Shown here piece after piece: positions 17,435 to 27,741 of a DNA stretch of 64,000 nt. The position numbers and the translations under genes were made by a program. Source of the stretch: an uncultured Clostridia bacterium (GTDB lineage: Bacteria > Bacillota > Clostridia > Christensenellales > Borkfalkiaceae); NCBI GenBank assembly GCA_934271735.1, contig CAKQSB010000007.1:40979-104978 (forward strand). Direction: 5' to 3'. The notes beneath the pieces are model-generated. The model saw only the letters and a list, made by a program, of their open reading frames with translations, had not been told where the DNA came from and did no database searches. Positions within the stretch are counted from its first letter, which is position 1; every line of letters starts with the position of its first letter.

Positions 17435-18625
17435 TTAAACGTTTTCGTCGATGATCTGCCCCGCGCCGACAACCGCGTTGTCGGAAACGGTTATATCCCT
17501 GCCGAGTACCGCGACGGAAAGCGATTCGTCTTTCTGTCCTTCGCCGACAGCCGCGTTTTTGCCTATTTTTACGTTTTCGTCGATTATTGCGTGCTCGACG
17601 ACCGCGCCTTCGCCTATTTCGGCGCAAGCGTAAATAATCGAATTTTTAATGACCGCGCCTTTCGCGATTTTAACGTCGTGCGATAAGATACTGTTTTCTA
17701 CGCTTCCGTCGATTTCGCAACCTGACACAACAAGCGAATTAACCACGCGCGCGCCGCTTCCGATAAACTGAGGCGGAGCGATCGGGTTTCTCGAACGTAT
17801 TCTCCAGGACGGATCGGCGATATCGAATTTCGGAGATTCGCCTAATAAATCCATATTCGATTCGTAAAGCGAATTTATTGTTCCTACGTCTTTCCAGTAT
17901 CCATTGAACGTGTAAGATACCATTTTTTCGCCGGCGTTAAGCATTTTCGGAAGAACGTTTTTCCCGAAATCGTTGGAGCTTGAAGGATCGGCTTCGTCCT
18001 CCTCGAGATATTTATACATTTTTTCCGCAGAGAAAATATATATACCCATAGACGCGAGGTCGCTCTTCGGCTTTTTCGGTTTTTCCTCGAACTGATAAAT
18101 TATTCCGTCCTTATCGACGTTTAAAATTCCGAATCTCGAAGCTTCGGAAAGAGGAACTTTTATCGCCGCGATAGTGCAATCCGCACCGCTTTCTTTATGT
18201 CTTCTGAGCATATCGGCGTAATCCATTTTATAGATATGGTCGCCGGAAAGAACGAGAACGTAATCGGGATTATATCTCTTTATGAACGAAATATTCTGAT
18301 AAATAGCGTTCGCCGTTCCCTTGAACCATTCCGAGCCGTGTTTAGCCTGATACGGAGAAAGAATATGTACGCCGCCGTTAGATCTGTCGAGATCCCACGG
18401 TTCGCCGTTGCCGATATAATCGTTTAAAATAAGCGGCTGATACTGCGTTAAAACGCCGACCGTATCTATCCCCGAATTGACGCAGTTCGAAAGCGGAAAA
18501 TCGATTATTCTGTACTTTCCGCCGAACGTTACCGCGGGCTTCGCTATTTTGTTCGTAAGCGCAAACAATCTGCTTCCCTGCCCTCCGGCAAGGAGCATTG
18601 CCACGCACTCTTTTTTGCTTATCAT
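17435..18625 (-). CDS. glgC: Glucose-1-phosphate adenylyltransferase GlgC
   Basis: It makes ADP-glucose from ATP and glucose-1-phosphate, the control step of bacterial glycogen synthesis. Near the N terminus is [27 protein letters not shown] holds the catalytic aspartate region and [11 protein letters not shown] the sugar site. The C terminus is a beta helix. The open frame runs 12 codons further upstream, but GGGAGGG lies just before the ATG at 18625. Starting there gives the family-typical [17 protein letters not shown] and 396 residues. It is paired with glgD. Confidence 0.96.
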   Translation of the reverse strand: MISKKECVAMLLAGGQGSRLFALTNKIAKPAVTFGGKYRIIDFPLSNCVNSGIDTVGVLTQYQPLILNDYIGNGEPWDLDRSNGGVHILSPYQAKHGSEWFKGTANAIYQNISFIKRYNPDYVLVLSGDHIYKMDYADMLRRHKESGADCTIAAIKVPLSEASRFGILNVDKDGIIYQFEEKPKKPKSDLASMGIYIFSAEKMYKYLEEDEADPSSSNDFGKNVLPKMLNAGEKMVSYTFNGYWKDVGTINSLYESNMDLLGESPKFDIADPSWRIRSRNPIAPPQFIGSGARVVNSLVVSGCEIDGSVENSILSHDVKIAKGAVIKNSIIYACAEIGEGAVVEHAIIDENVKIGKNAAVGEGQKDESLSVAVLGRDITVSDNAVVGAGQIIDENV

Positions 18626-18663
18626 TTTACCCTCCCTTTTTATCGTCGGATTTACCGACATGT

Positions 18664-20529
18664 TTATTTAGTTTTTAAAAGATATATAAAAGAAAGTTTC
18701 GGCATTTCGATTTCTATCGAATCGGGTTTGCCGCCCCATTCTTTTTGTTCCGATTTGTATACTCGTTTTTTATTTTTTCCGTTGCCGCCGTAAACGGTTT
18801 TATCGGAATTGAATACGACTTTGTATTCGCCTTTTTCAACGCCTATTCTATAAGCGAAATCCGCACCGCTGAAATTTATCACCGCAACGATTTGCCTTTC
18901 GCCGTACTTTCTCACAAACGCGAGCGAATTTTTGTCGCTGTCGTCCGCGGCGAGCCATTCGAAACCGTTCCAATCGTCATCGTCGCCGTAAAGCGCGGGT
19001 TCGGAAAGGTAAAACTCGTTAAGTTCGGTAAAGAATCTGTCGAGCTTATTATGCTTTTCGTAATCCTTTAAGAAAAACTCAAGCCCTTCCTTATAATTCC
19101 ATTCTTTGAACTGACCGAATTCGCAACCCATAAACATAAGTTTTTTACCGGGGTGAGCCGTCATATAACCCATAAAAGCTCTGTCTCCCGCAAACTTATC
19201 GTCGTAATCGCCGAATTGTTTGTTTAAAAGCGAAGCTTTTCCGTGTACCACCTCATCGTGCGAAATGGGAAGAATGTAATGCTCGGAAAAAGCGTACATC
19301 ATCGAAAAATTGAGCTTGTTATGCTCGTATTTTCTGAAAAGCGGATCGATTTTGACGTAAGATAACACGTCGTTCATCCAACCCATATTCCATTTATAAT
19401 CGAATCCGAGTCCGCCATCGTCCACAGGTCTCGTAACGTACGGATAAGCCGTCGATTCCTCGGCGATCATTATCGCGTAAGGAAACTCTTCGTGAACGGC
19501 TTTGTTAAGCTTTTTTATGAATGAAATGGCTTCGAGATTTTTATTGTCTCCGTATTGATTAGGAAGCCACTCGCCCGGTTTTTTATCGTAATCGAGATAA
19601 AGCATCGAAGCCACGGCGTCTACCCTTATGCCGTCTATATGGTATTTCTCGAAAAAGAAACACGCCGACGAAACGAGAAAAGACTGAACTTCCGTTCTGC
19701 CGTAGTCGAATCTTCTCGTTCCCCAGCTTTTATGTTCTATTCTGTCCCACCCTTTGTTTTCGTAAAGGGGCGCGCCGTCGAACTCGTATAAACCGAATTC
19801 GTCCTTGGGAAAATGCGCGGGAACCCAGTCCAGAATTACTCCGATGTTTTCCTTATGGAACGCGTCGACGAGTTTCATAAAATCTTTCGGCGTTCCGAGC
19901 CTCGAAGTAACGGCGAAATATCCCGTAGGCTGATACCCCCACGATCCGTCGAAAGGATACTCCGTTACGGGCATCATTTCAACGTAATTATAACCGTGAT
20001 TTTTAACGTACGGAACAAGCTCGCCGATAAGTTCTTCGTAAGAATAATAATCGCCGTTTTCCTTTCTCTTGAAAGACAGGAGATTGACTTCGTAAATATT
20101 CATCGGAAGCGTATGCGTGTTTTTCGCCGCTCTTTGGGCAACGTATTCGCCGTCGTTCCACTTATACCCGTCGATGTCGTATATCTTGGATGCCGTTTCG
20201 GGAGTTGTTTCGGCGTGGAAAGCGTAAGGATCGGCTTTTAAAACCTCGCCTTTATCCGAAACCACGCAGAATTTGTAATTGTCGTACATCTTAAGCCCTT
20301 CGACGAACGTTTCGAAAACTCCGTCGTCGTTTATCATAGGATTTGCCGACTTATCCCAGCCGTTGAAATCCCCCACGACGGACACGGACTTCGCCGAGGG
20401 CGACCACACTCTGAAAACAACGCCCTCTTTTTTGCCGCGTTTTACAAAGTGCGCTCCGAGATATTCGTACGCCTTATAATTCGTTCCCTGATGAAAAAGA
20501 TATTTTGCAAGCTCGTCCTTCTTTGGCAT
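18664..20529 (-). CDS. glgB: 1,4-alpha-glucan branching enzyme
   Basis: It creates the alpha-1,6 branches of glycogen (GH13). A CBM48-like beta domain (about residues 35-100) precedes the barrel. The catalytic residues are D304 in GIRVDAV, E357 in IAEEST, and the conserved HDE in [10 protein letters not shown]. The reading frame extends 30 codons upstream into the pgi 3' end, but AGGAG five bases before the ATG at 20529 and the start [15 protein letters not shown] mark the likely beginning. This gives 621 residues and removes an apparent overlap with pgi. The extra upstream codons run through a tandem repeat. Confidence 0.95.
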   Translation of the reverse strand: MPKKDELAKYLFHQGTNYKAYEYLGAHFVKRGKKEGVVFRVWSPSAKSVSVVGDFNGWDKSANPMINDDGVFETFVEGLKMYDNYKFCVVSDKGEVLKADPYAFHAETTPETASKIYDIDGYKWNDGEYVAQRAAKNTHTLPMNIYEVNLLSFKRKENGDYYSYEELIGELVPYVKNHGYNYVEMMPVTEYPFDGSWGYQPTGYFAVTSRLGTPKDFMKLVDAFHKENIGVILDWVPAHFPKDEFGLYEFDGAPLYENKGWDRIEHKSWGTRRFDYGRTEVQSFLVSSACFFFEKYHIDGIRVDAVASMLYLDYDKKPGEWLPNQYGDNKNLEAISFIKKLNKAVHEEFPYAIMIAEESTAYPYVTRPVDDGGLGFDYKWNMGWMNDVLSYVKIDPLFRKYEHNKLNFSMMYAFSEHYILPISHDEVVHGKASLLNKQFGDYDDKFAGDRAFMGYMTAHPGKKLMFMGCEFGQFKEWNYKEGLEFFLKDYEKHNKLDRFFTELNEFYLSEPALYGDDDDWNGFEWLAADDSDKNSLAFVRKYGERQIVAVINFSGADFAYRIGVEKGEYKVVFNSDKTVYGGNGKNKKRVYKSEQKEWGGKPDSIEIEMPKLSFIYLLKTK

Positions 20530-20552
20530 TTTCGCTCCTGTACCGATAATTC

Positions 20553-20588
20553 TATATAATTCAGATAATTTATATAATTCAGATAATG
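20553..20588. repeat. 18-bp tandem duplication over the pgi stop codon
   Basis: TATATAATTCAGATAATT (20553-20570) is repeated at 20571-20588 with one mismatch (last base G). The second copy contains the end of pgi and its TGA; the first copy carries a spare in-frame TGA. It lies in the gap before glgB. Confidence 0.9.
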
Positions 20589-22012
20589 TATCCGTCAAGT
20601 TTTTCGGGCGCTCTTTCAAGCTCGATTTTCTTTGCCTCGTAACCCTTTCTGCCCAAAAGCGCGTAAGTTGCGTTTTTGCCGTTTTCGACGCCGGGCTGAT
20701 TGTAAGTGTTGATATTAAGGAATTCGCCCTCGAAAGCCGTCTGCATTTCGAAATAACAGATAAGCTCCCCTATCGTGAACGCGTTGATTTCGGGAAGAAT
20801 AATCGTATGGTTCATTCTCTTTTTAACCGTGAGCGCGTATTCCGTAGCTACTCTTTCCGCGGAAATAAGCTCGTTGAGCGTGTGTCCGCAAAGGAAATTA
20901 ACGTCGGGAATATCTTTGCACCCCTCGGGAATGACCACTTCTTTTCTGTATTTGCCTACGGCAAGGAACGTAACGACTTTATCGTAAGGACCTTCCGCGT
21001 AAAGCTGAACCTGACTGTGCTGATCGGTTACGCCGAGTGCTTTTACGGGGGTTTGTCCCGCATTTACCCTATTGCCCGAATTATCGACTTCTTTGCCGAG
21101 CGATTCCGCCCAGATCTGGCAATACCAGTCGGAGAAATATTTAAGTCCGTCCGCATAAGGCATCATAACGGAAATGTTCTTGCCTCGCTTCATCGCGATG
21201 TCCTGCAAAACGGCGTTCATAAGCGCGGGGTTTTTGTTCAGATTTTTATTCATCGAAATTCTGTCCATATAAGCCGCGCCCGCCAAAAGCTCGCCTATAT
21301 CCACGCCCGTTACCGCCGCGGGAAGCAATCCTACGGGGCTAAGTTCGGAAAATCTTCCGCCGACACCGTCGGGAATATAGAACGTCTTATAACCTTCCGC
21401 TTTGGCGATTTTTATAAGATTACCCGTTTCTCTGGAAGTCGTCGCGATAATATGATCCTTAACGTTATCGCCGAGCTTTTCTTTAAGAGCTTTGTAAATG
21501 ATAAGATACTGCGACATAGTTTCGGAGGTGGAACCGCTCTTCGTTATAACGTTGAATACCGTTTTTTCAACGTCGATAACATCGAAAAGCGCAGCCATTC
21601 TCTCGGGGTCTACGTTGTCTTCTACGTAAAACTTAGGGGCTTTTCTGTCTCTCGCGGAGAGATCGTTATAATGAAGGTGGCAAAGCGCCTGAAATACCGC
21701 TATCGGTCCGAGCGCGCTTCCGCCTATGCCGAGTACGACGAAATACTTCATATTTTTTCTTATATCTTTAGCGACTTTGTTTATTTCCGCAACTATTTCT
21801 CTCTGATTGAACGGAAGTTCCGTCCAGCCGAGCCAGCCCTGACCTCTTTCGGAAGAGATTTTCTCAACCGCTTTATCCGCCTTTACTCTGTATTCGTTAA
21901 GTTCGTCTTTCGTTATACCCTCTGCCCCGATAAAATCTTCCATCATGTTGTTGTAATCAAGCCTTAACGTCATCGCTCTTTTCCAATCTTTGTTCTGAAA
22001 CCTTTTTGCCAT
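20579..22012 (-). CDS. pgi: Glucose-6-phosphate isomerase
   Basis: It interconverts glucose-6-phosphate and fructose-6-phosphate. The 477-residue protein has the phosphosugar-isomerase signatures: VFNVITKSGSTSETM binds the phosphate, and GVGGRFSELSPVGLLPAAV is the conserved core. The ribosome-binding site AAGGAG lies nine bases before the ATG. Its place directly ahead of glgB makes it the entry gene of the glycogen unit. Its last codons and stop have been duplicated in tandem. Confidence 0.96.
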   Translation of the reverse strand: MAKRFQNKDWKRAMTLRLDYNNMMEDFIGAEGITKDELNEYRVKADKAVEKISSERGQGWLGWTELPFNQREIVAEINKVAKDIRKNMKYFVVLGIGGSALGPIAVFQALCHLHYNDLSARDRKAPKFYVEDNVDPERMAALFDVIDVEKTVFNVITKSGSTSETMSQYLIIYKALKEKLGDNVKDHIIATTSRETGNLIKIAKAEGYKTFYIPDGVGGRFSELSPVGLLPAAVTGVDIGELLAGAAYMDRISMNKNLNKNPALMNAVLQDIAMKRGKNISVMMPYADGLKYFSDWYCQIWAESLGKEVDNSGNRVNAGQTPVKALGVTDQHSQVQLYAEGPYDKVVTFLAVGKYRKEVVIPEGCKDIPDVNFLCGHTLNELISAERVATEYALTVKKRMNHTIILPEINAFTIGELICYFEMQTAFEGEFLNINTYNQPGVENGKNATYALLGRKGYEAKKIELERAPEKLDGYII

Positions 22013-22033
22013 AATGTTTTTCTCCTTGAAGAT

Positions 22034-22825
22034 TTAAAAAATTTTGTACGCCAACTCGCGCATCCGATCGAGGCTTTCCCCGATCTCTTTTATCTCACCG
22101 TAATCGTCCTTATATACTTCTATAAGTGCAGAGCCGTCGAAACCGACGTCTTTCAGCCTCCTGAAAAGCTCACCGAAATCGAAAATCCCTTTCCCGGGAA
22201 GCCTGATTCTACCGTTTTCGTCCACATCGGAAATGTGAACCGTTTGTATGTTTTCGCCCATCGCGTTTAAAAATTCGCGATAATCCGTATCCGATCTTCT
22301 TGCCTGCTTTATGTCAAGCGTCGCTTTAAGGCTCGGCGCATATTTTTTTACGTTTGTGAAAAATTCGGGTCGGTTGCAAAACGCCCACGAAACGTTTTCG
22401 AGACAAATGTTTATCCCGTATTTTCTCGTCGTTTCGCAAAGGAGTTCGAGCCTTTCGCCCGCTTTTTTGTAATCGTCGTAATCCGCGCCCGTTTTGAGCC
22501 TTGCTCTGCCGTGCATCGTGTAACATTTCGCTCCGAGAAGTTTGCCTGTCGACAAAACTTTTTCAAACCACGAAACAGCGTCGTTAAACGCCCTCGGGTA
22601 TATGGAAAAAAGTTCTGTTTCGAAATTAAGCGTCGCCACGTGAATGGAATGAACGTCGAGATTTCCTTTTCTCGAATAAAGAAGTTTTCCGAATTCCTCG
22701 GTATATTCCGAAAAACATTCTAAAAACACTTCGCAGGTTTTCGCGTTCAGTTCGTTCAGCGTTACGAGCGCGTCTTCGTTATATTCTCTTAAAAACAAAC
22801 TCGCCGTCGATACGCCTACTTCCAT
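22034..22825 (-). CDS. TIM-barrel sugar-phosphate isomerase/epimerase family protein
   Basis: The 263-residue protein belongs to the xylose-isomerase-like / AP-endonuclease-2 superfamily. Recognisable elements are SIHVATLNFE, CYTMHGRA, ICLENVSWAF (metal-ligand glutamate), ATLDIKQA, TVHISDVDENGRIRLPGKG and ALIEVYKDD. These supply the usual Glu/Asp/His metal site. The family includes sugar isomerases, epimerases and endonuclease IV, and the substrate cannot be named. It lies between clpC and pgi with close spacing, so a role in sugar metabolism is plausible but unproven. Confidence 0.8.
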   Translation of the reverse strand: MEVGVSTASLFLREYNEDALVTLNELNAKTCEVFLECFSEYTEEFGKLLYSRKGNLDVHSIHVATLNFETELFSIYPRAFNDAVSWFEKVLSTGKLLGAKCYTMHGRARLKTGADYDDYKKAGERLELLCETTRKYGINICLENVSWAFCNRPEFFTNVKKYAPSLKATLDIKQARRSDTDYREFLNAMGENIQTVHISDVDENGRIRLPGKGIFDFGELFRRLKDVGFDGSALIEVYKDDYGEIKEIGESLDRMRELAYKIF

Positions 22826-22826
22826 T

Positions 22827-25301
22827 TCAGTTTACCTTCACGAAAGAAATTCTGCCGTTTTCGGCGTAAACGAGAATGTCGTCTCCGCTTTTTATTCTTC
22901 CGTCTATCAAAGCGTCCGTGAGCATATCCTCTATAAGCGACGTAATCGCCCGTTTTAAAGGTCTCGCTCCGTAAACTTCGTTATATCCTTTTTCTATAAT
23001 AACGTCAGCCGCGCTCCCTGCGACTTTAAGTTTTATTCCGTTTTCCGCAAGCCGTTTAATGAGCTTTTCAAGCAGCACGTCCACAACCTTGCCGCAATCC
23101 TCTCTCGATAAACTGTGGAAAACGATTATATCGTCTAATCTGTTTAAAAATTCGGGGCTGAATTTGCTTTTCAGAGCCTCCGAAATTCTTTCCTTTGTTT
23201 CTCTTTCTCTGTCACCCTCGCCCGTAAAACCGAAAGTCGGCTTTTTCGATGCTATCGCCGCGCCTACGTTCGAAGTGAGAATTATTATCGTATTTCTGAA
23301 ATCGATCAACTTTCCTTTACTGTCTGTAAGTCTGCCTTCGTCGAGAATCTGAAGCATCAGATTGAAAATCTCGGAATCGGCTTTCTCGATTTCGTCGAAC
23401 AGCACAACCGAATAAGGTTTTCTCCTCACCCTGTCGGTAAGGATTCCCGGCTCGTCGTAACCGACGTATCCGGGCGGTGCGCCTATGAGTTTCGACACGG
23501 AATTTTTTTCCATATATTCGCTCATATCGATTTTTATAAGGCTGTTTTTATCGCCGAAAACAATATCCGCAAGAGCTTTGGAAAGCTCGGTTTTTCCGAC
23601 GCCCGTCGGTCCTACGAATATAAACGAACCTATCGGTCTGTTCGGATCTTTTATGCACGTTCTCGACCTTTTTATCGCTCTCGCAACCGCGCTTACCGCA
23701 GCGTCCTGACCGATTACTCTGTCGTGAAGTTCGCCCTCTAAATTCGCGAGTTTGTCCGATTCGTCCGAGGTGATTCTCGTCACGGGGATTTTCGTCCATT
23801 CCGCAACGACTTCCGCGATATCCTCGCCAGTTATATCGGGGGTGGAATTGCTTCGCGCTTCTATCGACCTCTCGTAAATACTGTCCATTTCGTCACGAAG
23901 TTTATCGATTTTTTCAAGCAGCTCTCTTTTTTCGTCGGCATACTCTTCGCCCATTGAAAGGACGTAATCGAGTTCGTTCTCGGCTTTTCTCAGCTGCGCC
24001 GATTTTTCGGAATATTCTTTAGGCGTGTAACAGTATTTCAGACGCGCCTTAGCCGCCGCTTCGTCGATTAAATCTATCGCTTTATCGGGCAAATTTCTGT
24101 CCGTTATATATCTGTCCGAAAGAGTAACCGCGGCTTTTATCGCCTCGTCGGTTATCCTTACATTGTGATGAGCCTCGTATTTATCTTTAAGTCCCTGCAA
24201 AATGAGAACGGAGTTTTCCGCGCTCGGAGCTTCTATCGTTATCGGCTGAAATCTTCTTTCCACGGCCGGATCTTTTTCGATATATGTTCTGTATTCGTCG
24301 ATCGTCGTCGCGCCGATTGTCTGAAGTTCGCCGCGCGCAAGCATTGGCTTTAACATTTCGGCGATGTCTATACCGCCCTCGCTCGTACTGCCCGCGCCCA
24401 TTATGTTGTGTATTTCGTCTATAAAAAGAATTATGTCACCGCGCGAAATGACGTAATCGATCGCGTTTTTAAACCTTTCTTCAAGCTCGCCGCGATATTT
24501 CGCGCCCGCTAAAAGTCCCGATATATCGAGCGAAAAAATAATTTTATTCCTCAACACGTCCGGAACGGTTCCCGAGACGATTTCGAGCGCAAGCCCCTCT
24601 ACGACCGCGCTTTTACCCACGCCCGGCTCGCCTACAAGCACGGGGCTGTTTTTCGTTCTTCTCGAAAGAGACTGTATTATCTGGTTTATCTCTTTTTCTC
24701 TGCCTATTACCGGGTCAAGCTTGCCGTCTCTTGCTTTTTCGGTAAGGTCGTACCCAAATTTGGATAACGGATTTTCTTTATCGGAATTGTTTTCCGCGGT
24801 GATTTCCGTTTCGTTCTCCTCTTTTACTTCTTCTTCGTCATTACTTTGAGGGGCGTTTTTCGCGGCTTCCTCGCGCCTAAAAATCATATCCTCGAGCATG
24901 TGTTTCACGGAATTGATATTTACGTTCATTCTGCGGAGAATACTCATCGCAACGCAATCGCGTTTGTTTATTATCGCAAGCAAAATATGCTCTGTCGATA
25001 TATATTTGGTTTTAGAATAATCCGCAAGATACTCCGCATCCTTATTAACGACGGCTTTCGCCTTGGGCGTGAAACCGCCCGTTTTGTCGTTATAACGGAA
25101 CGTATCTTTCAAAAACGCGAAATAATTGTCTTTATCAACGCCGTGCTCGTTCAACGCTTTGCACGATCCGCATTTCGGCAGACATAAAAGCCCGTATAAT
25201 ATCTCTTCGGTTCCCACATAGTTCAATTTGTACTTTCTGGAAATTATCTGAGCATTTTTGATAGCGTAAACAACGCCTTCTGTGCATTTAAATTCGTTCA
25301 T
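22827..25301 (-). CDS. clpC: ClpC-type AAA+ unfoldase
   Basis: This is a hexameric ATP-dependent unfoldase expected to feed ClpP in protein quality control and regulated proteolysis. The 824-residue protein has two N-terminal Clp repeats, a first AAA domain with Walker A GEPGVGKS and FIDEIHNIMGAG, a short coiled middle domain (about 410-470), a second AAA domain with Walker A GPTGVGKT, and the D2-small domain. No ctsR, mcsA or mcsB lies beside it, unlike the Bacillus clpC operon. No clear ribosome-binding site was found before the ATG. Confidence 0.93.
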   Translation of the reverse strand: MNEFKCTEGVVYAIKNAQIISRKYKLNYVGTEEILYGLLCLPKCGSCKALNEHGVDKDNYFAFLKDTFRYNDKTGGFTPKAKAVVNKDAEYLADYSKTKYISTEHILLAIINKRDCVAMSILRRMNVNINSVKHMLEDMIFRREEAAKNAPQSNDEEEVKEENETEITAENNSDKENPLSKFGYDLTEKARDGKLDPVIGREKEINQIIQSLSRRTKNSPVLVGEPGVGKSAVVEGLALEIVSGTVPDVLRNKIIFSLDISGLLAGAKYRGELEERFKNAIDYVISRGDIILFIDEIHNIMGAGSTSEGGIDIAEMLKPMLARGELQTIGATTIDEYRTYIEKDPAVERRFQPITIEAPSAENSVLILQGLKDKYEAHHNVRITDEAIKAAVTLSDRYITDRNLPDKAIDLIDEAAAKARLKYCYTPKEYSEKSAQLRKAENELDYVLSMGEEYADEKRELLEKIDKLRDEMDSIYERSIEARSNSTPDITGEDIAEVVAEWTKIPVTRITSDESDKLANLEGELHDRVIGQDAAVSAVARAIKRSRTCIKDPNRPIGSFIFVGPTGVGKTELSKALADIVFGDKNSLIKIDMSEYMEKNSVSKLIGAPPGYVGYDEPGILTDRVRRKPYSVVLFDEIEKADSEIFNLMLQILDEGRLTDSKGKLIDFRNTIIILTSNVGAAIASKKPTFGFTGEGDRERETKERISEALKSKFSPEFLNRLDDIIVFHSLSREDCGKVVDVLLEKLIKRLAENGIKLKVAGSAADVIIEKGYNEVYGARPLKRAITSLIEDMLTDALIDGRIKSGDDILVYAENGRISFVKVN

Positions 25302-25340
25302 AAATTTTTTAATTCTGTCCGAAACGAAATGAAAACCGTT

Positions 25341-26219
25341 TTACTCCTTTACAAGTTCTTTAAGATATTCCTTAAGCTTGCCTTTAAGCTCCTCGTCTCT
25401 TAATCCGTATTCTATATTAGCTTTAAGATAACCGAATCTGTCGCCCATATCGTATCTCGTACCGTCGAAAACGTAGGCGAGCGCGCCGTTTGTCCTCGCG
25501 ATTATATCGAGCGCATCCGTGAACTGGTACTCGTCGTTCGCGCCCGGTTTTAATTTATCGATTATATCGAAAATTTCCGGCGCGCAAACGTATCTTCCGA
25601 GAGGGGCAAGATCGCTTTTCGCCTCTTCCTTTTTGGGCTTTTCGGTTACTTTAACCATATTGTACACGTTGTTCTCGAGTACTTTATCGTATTCCACGGA
25701 AGCGTACTTCGAAATCACGTCCATACTCACCCTTTTACACCCGAGAACGGTTTTGCCGTATTTTTCGTACACGTCGATAAGCTGACCGATGACGGGGCGA
25801 TCGTCGTTATGCATAACGTCGTCGCCGAAAAGCACGGCGAAAGGCTCGCCCGCAACAAAATCTTTAGCAAGGTTTATCGCGCTTGCTGTTCCGTTCTGAA
25901 CATTCTGAACTATATATGTAAAATTCGCCATATGCTGAGGATAAACGACTTCTTTAAGATATTCGTCTTTACCCTTCGCCGCAAGCATATTTTCAAGCTC
26001 GGGCGCGGCGTCGAAATGACTTTCGAGTATTTCTTTTTTATAGCCTACGATAAAGAGTATATCGGTTATCCCGCTTTTCACAACTTCTTCCGAAATAACC
26101 TGTAACGCAGGCTTATTGAGAATGGGAAGCATAGGCTTCGGCACGGCTTTTGTGAACGGGAGAAATCTCGTTCCGTAACCCGCTACCGGAATAACCGCTT
26201 TTCTGACTTTATTACTCAT
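25341..26219 (-). CDS. galU: UTP-glucose-1-phosphate uridylyltransferase
   Basis: It makes UDP-glucose from UTP and glucose-1-phosphate for cell-envelope sugars. The signature GYGTRFLPFTKAVPKPMLPI is at the N terminus. FAVLFGDDVMHNDD supplies the metal aspartates and VTEKPKKEEA is typical of the family. 292 residues is normal. AGAGG precedes the ATG. It draws on the same glucose-1-phosphate as GlgC, at the edge of the glycogen cluster. Confidence 0.95.
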   Translation of the reverse strand: MSNKVRKAVIPVAGYGTRFLPFTKAVPKPMLPILNKPALQVISEEVVKSGITDILFIVGYKKEILESHFDAAPELENMLAAKGKDEYLKEVVYPQHMANFTYIVQNVQNGTASAINLAKDFVAGEPFAVLFGDDVMHNDDRPVIGQLIDVYEKYGKTVLGCKRVSMDVISKYASVEYDKVLENNVYNMVKVTEKPKKEEAKSDLAPLGRYVCAPEIFDIIDKLKPGANDEYQFTDALDIIARTNGALAYVFDGTRYDMGDRFGYLKANIEYGLRDEELKGKLKEYLKELVKE

Positions 26220-26255
26220 ATTTTTCCTCTTATTTCCACTGCCGGAAAAATCCGG

Positions 26256-26705
26256 TTATTTTGAATATTTCTTTTCTATTTCGCTGATTTTCGCAATTCT
26301 CGCAAGATGTCTGCCGCCCTCGAACTTCGTCGTTAAAAAGGCTTCGACAATATCTATCATAACGCCAGAACCGATAACTCTTTCGCCGAAAGCGATAACG
26401 TTCGCGTCGTTGTGCATACGCGTGGCTCTTGCCGAGAAACTGTCGTGACAATGAGCGCATCTTATCCCGGGAACTTTGTTCGCAACGATCGACATACCTA
26501 TGCCCGTCCCGCAAATAAGAATTCCTCTGTCGTACCCGCCGAAAGCGACCGCTTCGGCAACCTTTGCGCCGTAATCGGCATAATTGCACGATTCCGCAGT
26601 GTAAGTACCGAAATCGGTAAATTCATAGCCGTTTTTTTCAAGATAAGCGATAAGCGCGGGTTTAAGATAAATTCCTGCGTGATCGCATCCGATTGCGATT
26701 TTCAT
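26256..26705 (-). CDS. rpiB: Ribose-5-phosphate isomerase B
   Basis: It interconverts ribulose-5-phosphate and ribose-5-phosphate. The 149-residue RpiB/LacAB fold begins GCDHAGIYLKPAL. Catalytic cysteine is in ILICGTGIGMSI, and the family loop GIRCAHCHDSFSARATRMHNDANV follows as separate short motifs. The ribosome-binding site AGAGGTG is five bases before the ATG. It complements the transketolase at 43.5 kb. Confidence 0.95.
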   Translation of the reverse strand: MKIAIGCDHAGIYLKPALIAYLEKNGYEFTDFGTYTAESCNYADYGAKVAEAVAFGGYDRGILICGTGIGMSIVANKVPGIRCAHCHDSFSARATRMHNDANVIAFGERVIGSGVMIDIVEAFLTTKFEGGRHLARIAKISEIEKKYSK

Positions 26706-26723
26706 AAAAACACCTCTGAAAAT

Positions 26724-27725
26724 TTAATTTTCGTATTTTTTGCAAGCTTTGGAAAGCCTGTTCATAATTCCCACGTCCACATCGCTGCCCGTTTCGACTT
26801 CGAACGCTATAAGCATATCCGCGATAAGTTCGCCCTCATGAAGTTTATCATAGAGATTCGAAGCGATTTCTTCCGCCGTTTTGCCGAGCTTTAACACGTT
26901 GCCGCGGATTTCTCCGAGCATCATATCGTCGCACATAAAATACGGCTTTTTGCCTTGTTTTTCAAGCTCGTCATAAAGGTTCTGAGCGATTTTCGTCTGA
27001 TCTCTTTTAAACAACGCCGTTTCGCATTTCGGGCAATAATGCCTGTATTTCATACCGGGCGCGCGGACTTTATCCGTCGGTTTGTTCTGCGAATATTCGC
27101 ATTTTCCGACAACCGATTTAATCATTTCCGCAGTTATAAGCCCGCTTCTGAGAATTATAGGCGTGTCCGTCGTAACGTCTAAAACCGTACTTTCTATTCC
27201 GCCGCTGCACTTTCCGCCGTCTAAAATAAGCGGGATTTTTCCGCATAAATCCTCGTAAACGTGCATTGCCGTTACGGGGCTTGTGTGCTTCGACGCGTTC
27301 GCGGAGGGTGCGGCTATCGGCACGTCCACGGCTTTTAAAAATTTCTGAGCAGCTTCGCTCGAGGGTATTCTTATTCCCACCGTATCCAGTCCGCACGCCG
27401 CAACCGGGCTTACGAGACCTTTACTTCTGTAAACCATCGTTAAAGGCCCCGGAAGGAAAGCTTCGCGAAGCTTATAAACGTAATCATAATCGACGTAAAC
27501 GAGTTTATCTGCGTCGTAATCTTTATGAACGTGAATTATAAGCGGATTATCCTGCGGTCTGCCTTTGGCTTCGAAAATTTTCCTTACGGCTTCATCGCTG
27601 TAAGCTATTGCTCCAAGCCCGTAAACGGTTTCGGTGGGAAATCCTACAAGTTCGTCGTTTATTATATATTCTTTGGCAAGTTTTAAGGACTCGTCGTTTA
27701 TTTTAAGTATTTTGGTTTCGTACAT
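26724..27725 (-). CDS. L-threonylcarbamoyladenylate synthase (Sua5/YwlC type)
   Basis: It makes threonylcarbamoyl-AMP, the activated precursor of the t6A modification next to the anticodon of ANN-decoding tRNAs. The 333-residue length indicates the Sua5 form: a YrdC domain (GFPTETVYGLGA, KGRPQDNPLIIH, APSANASKHTSPV) plus a smaller C-terminal Sua5 domain after a linker (about 210-330). It lies between dnaB and rpiB. The ribosome-binding site is weak. tsaD and its partners are not in the window. Confidence 0.93.
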   Translation of the reverse strand: MYETKILKINDESLKLAKEYIINDELVGFPTETVYGLGAIAYSDEAVRKIFEAKGRPQDNPLIIHVHKDYDADKLVYVDYDYVYKLREAFLPGPLTMVYRSKGLVSPVAACGLDTVGIRIPSSEAAQKFLKAVDVPIAAPSANASKHTSPVTAMHVYEDLCGKIPLILDGGKCSGGIESTVLDVTTDTPIILRSGLITAEMIKSVVGKCEYSQNKPTDKVRAPGMKYRHYCPKCETALFKRDQTKIAQNLYDELEKQGKKPYFMCDDMMLGEIRGNVLKLGKTAEEIASNLYDKLHEGELIADMLIAFEVETGSDVDVGIMNRLSKACKKYEN

Positions 27726-27741
27726 ATCGCTTTGGCTTTTA

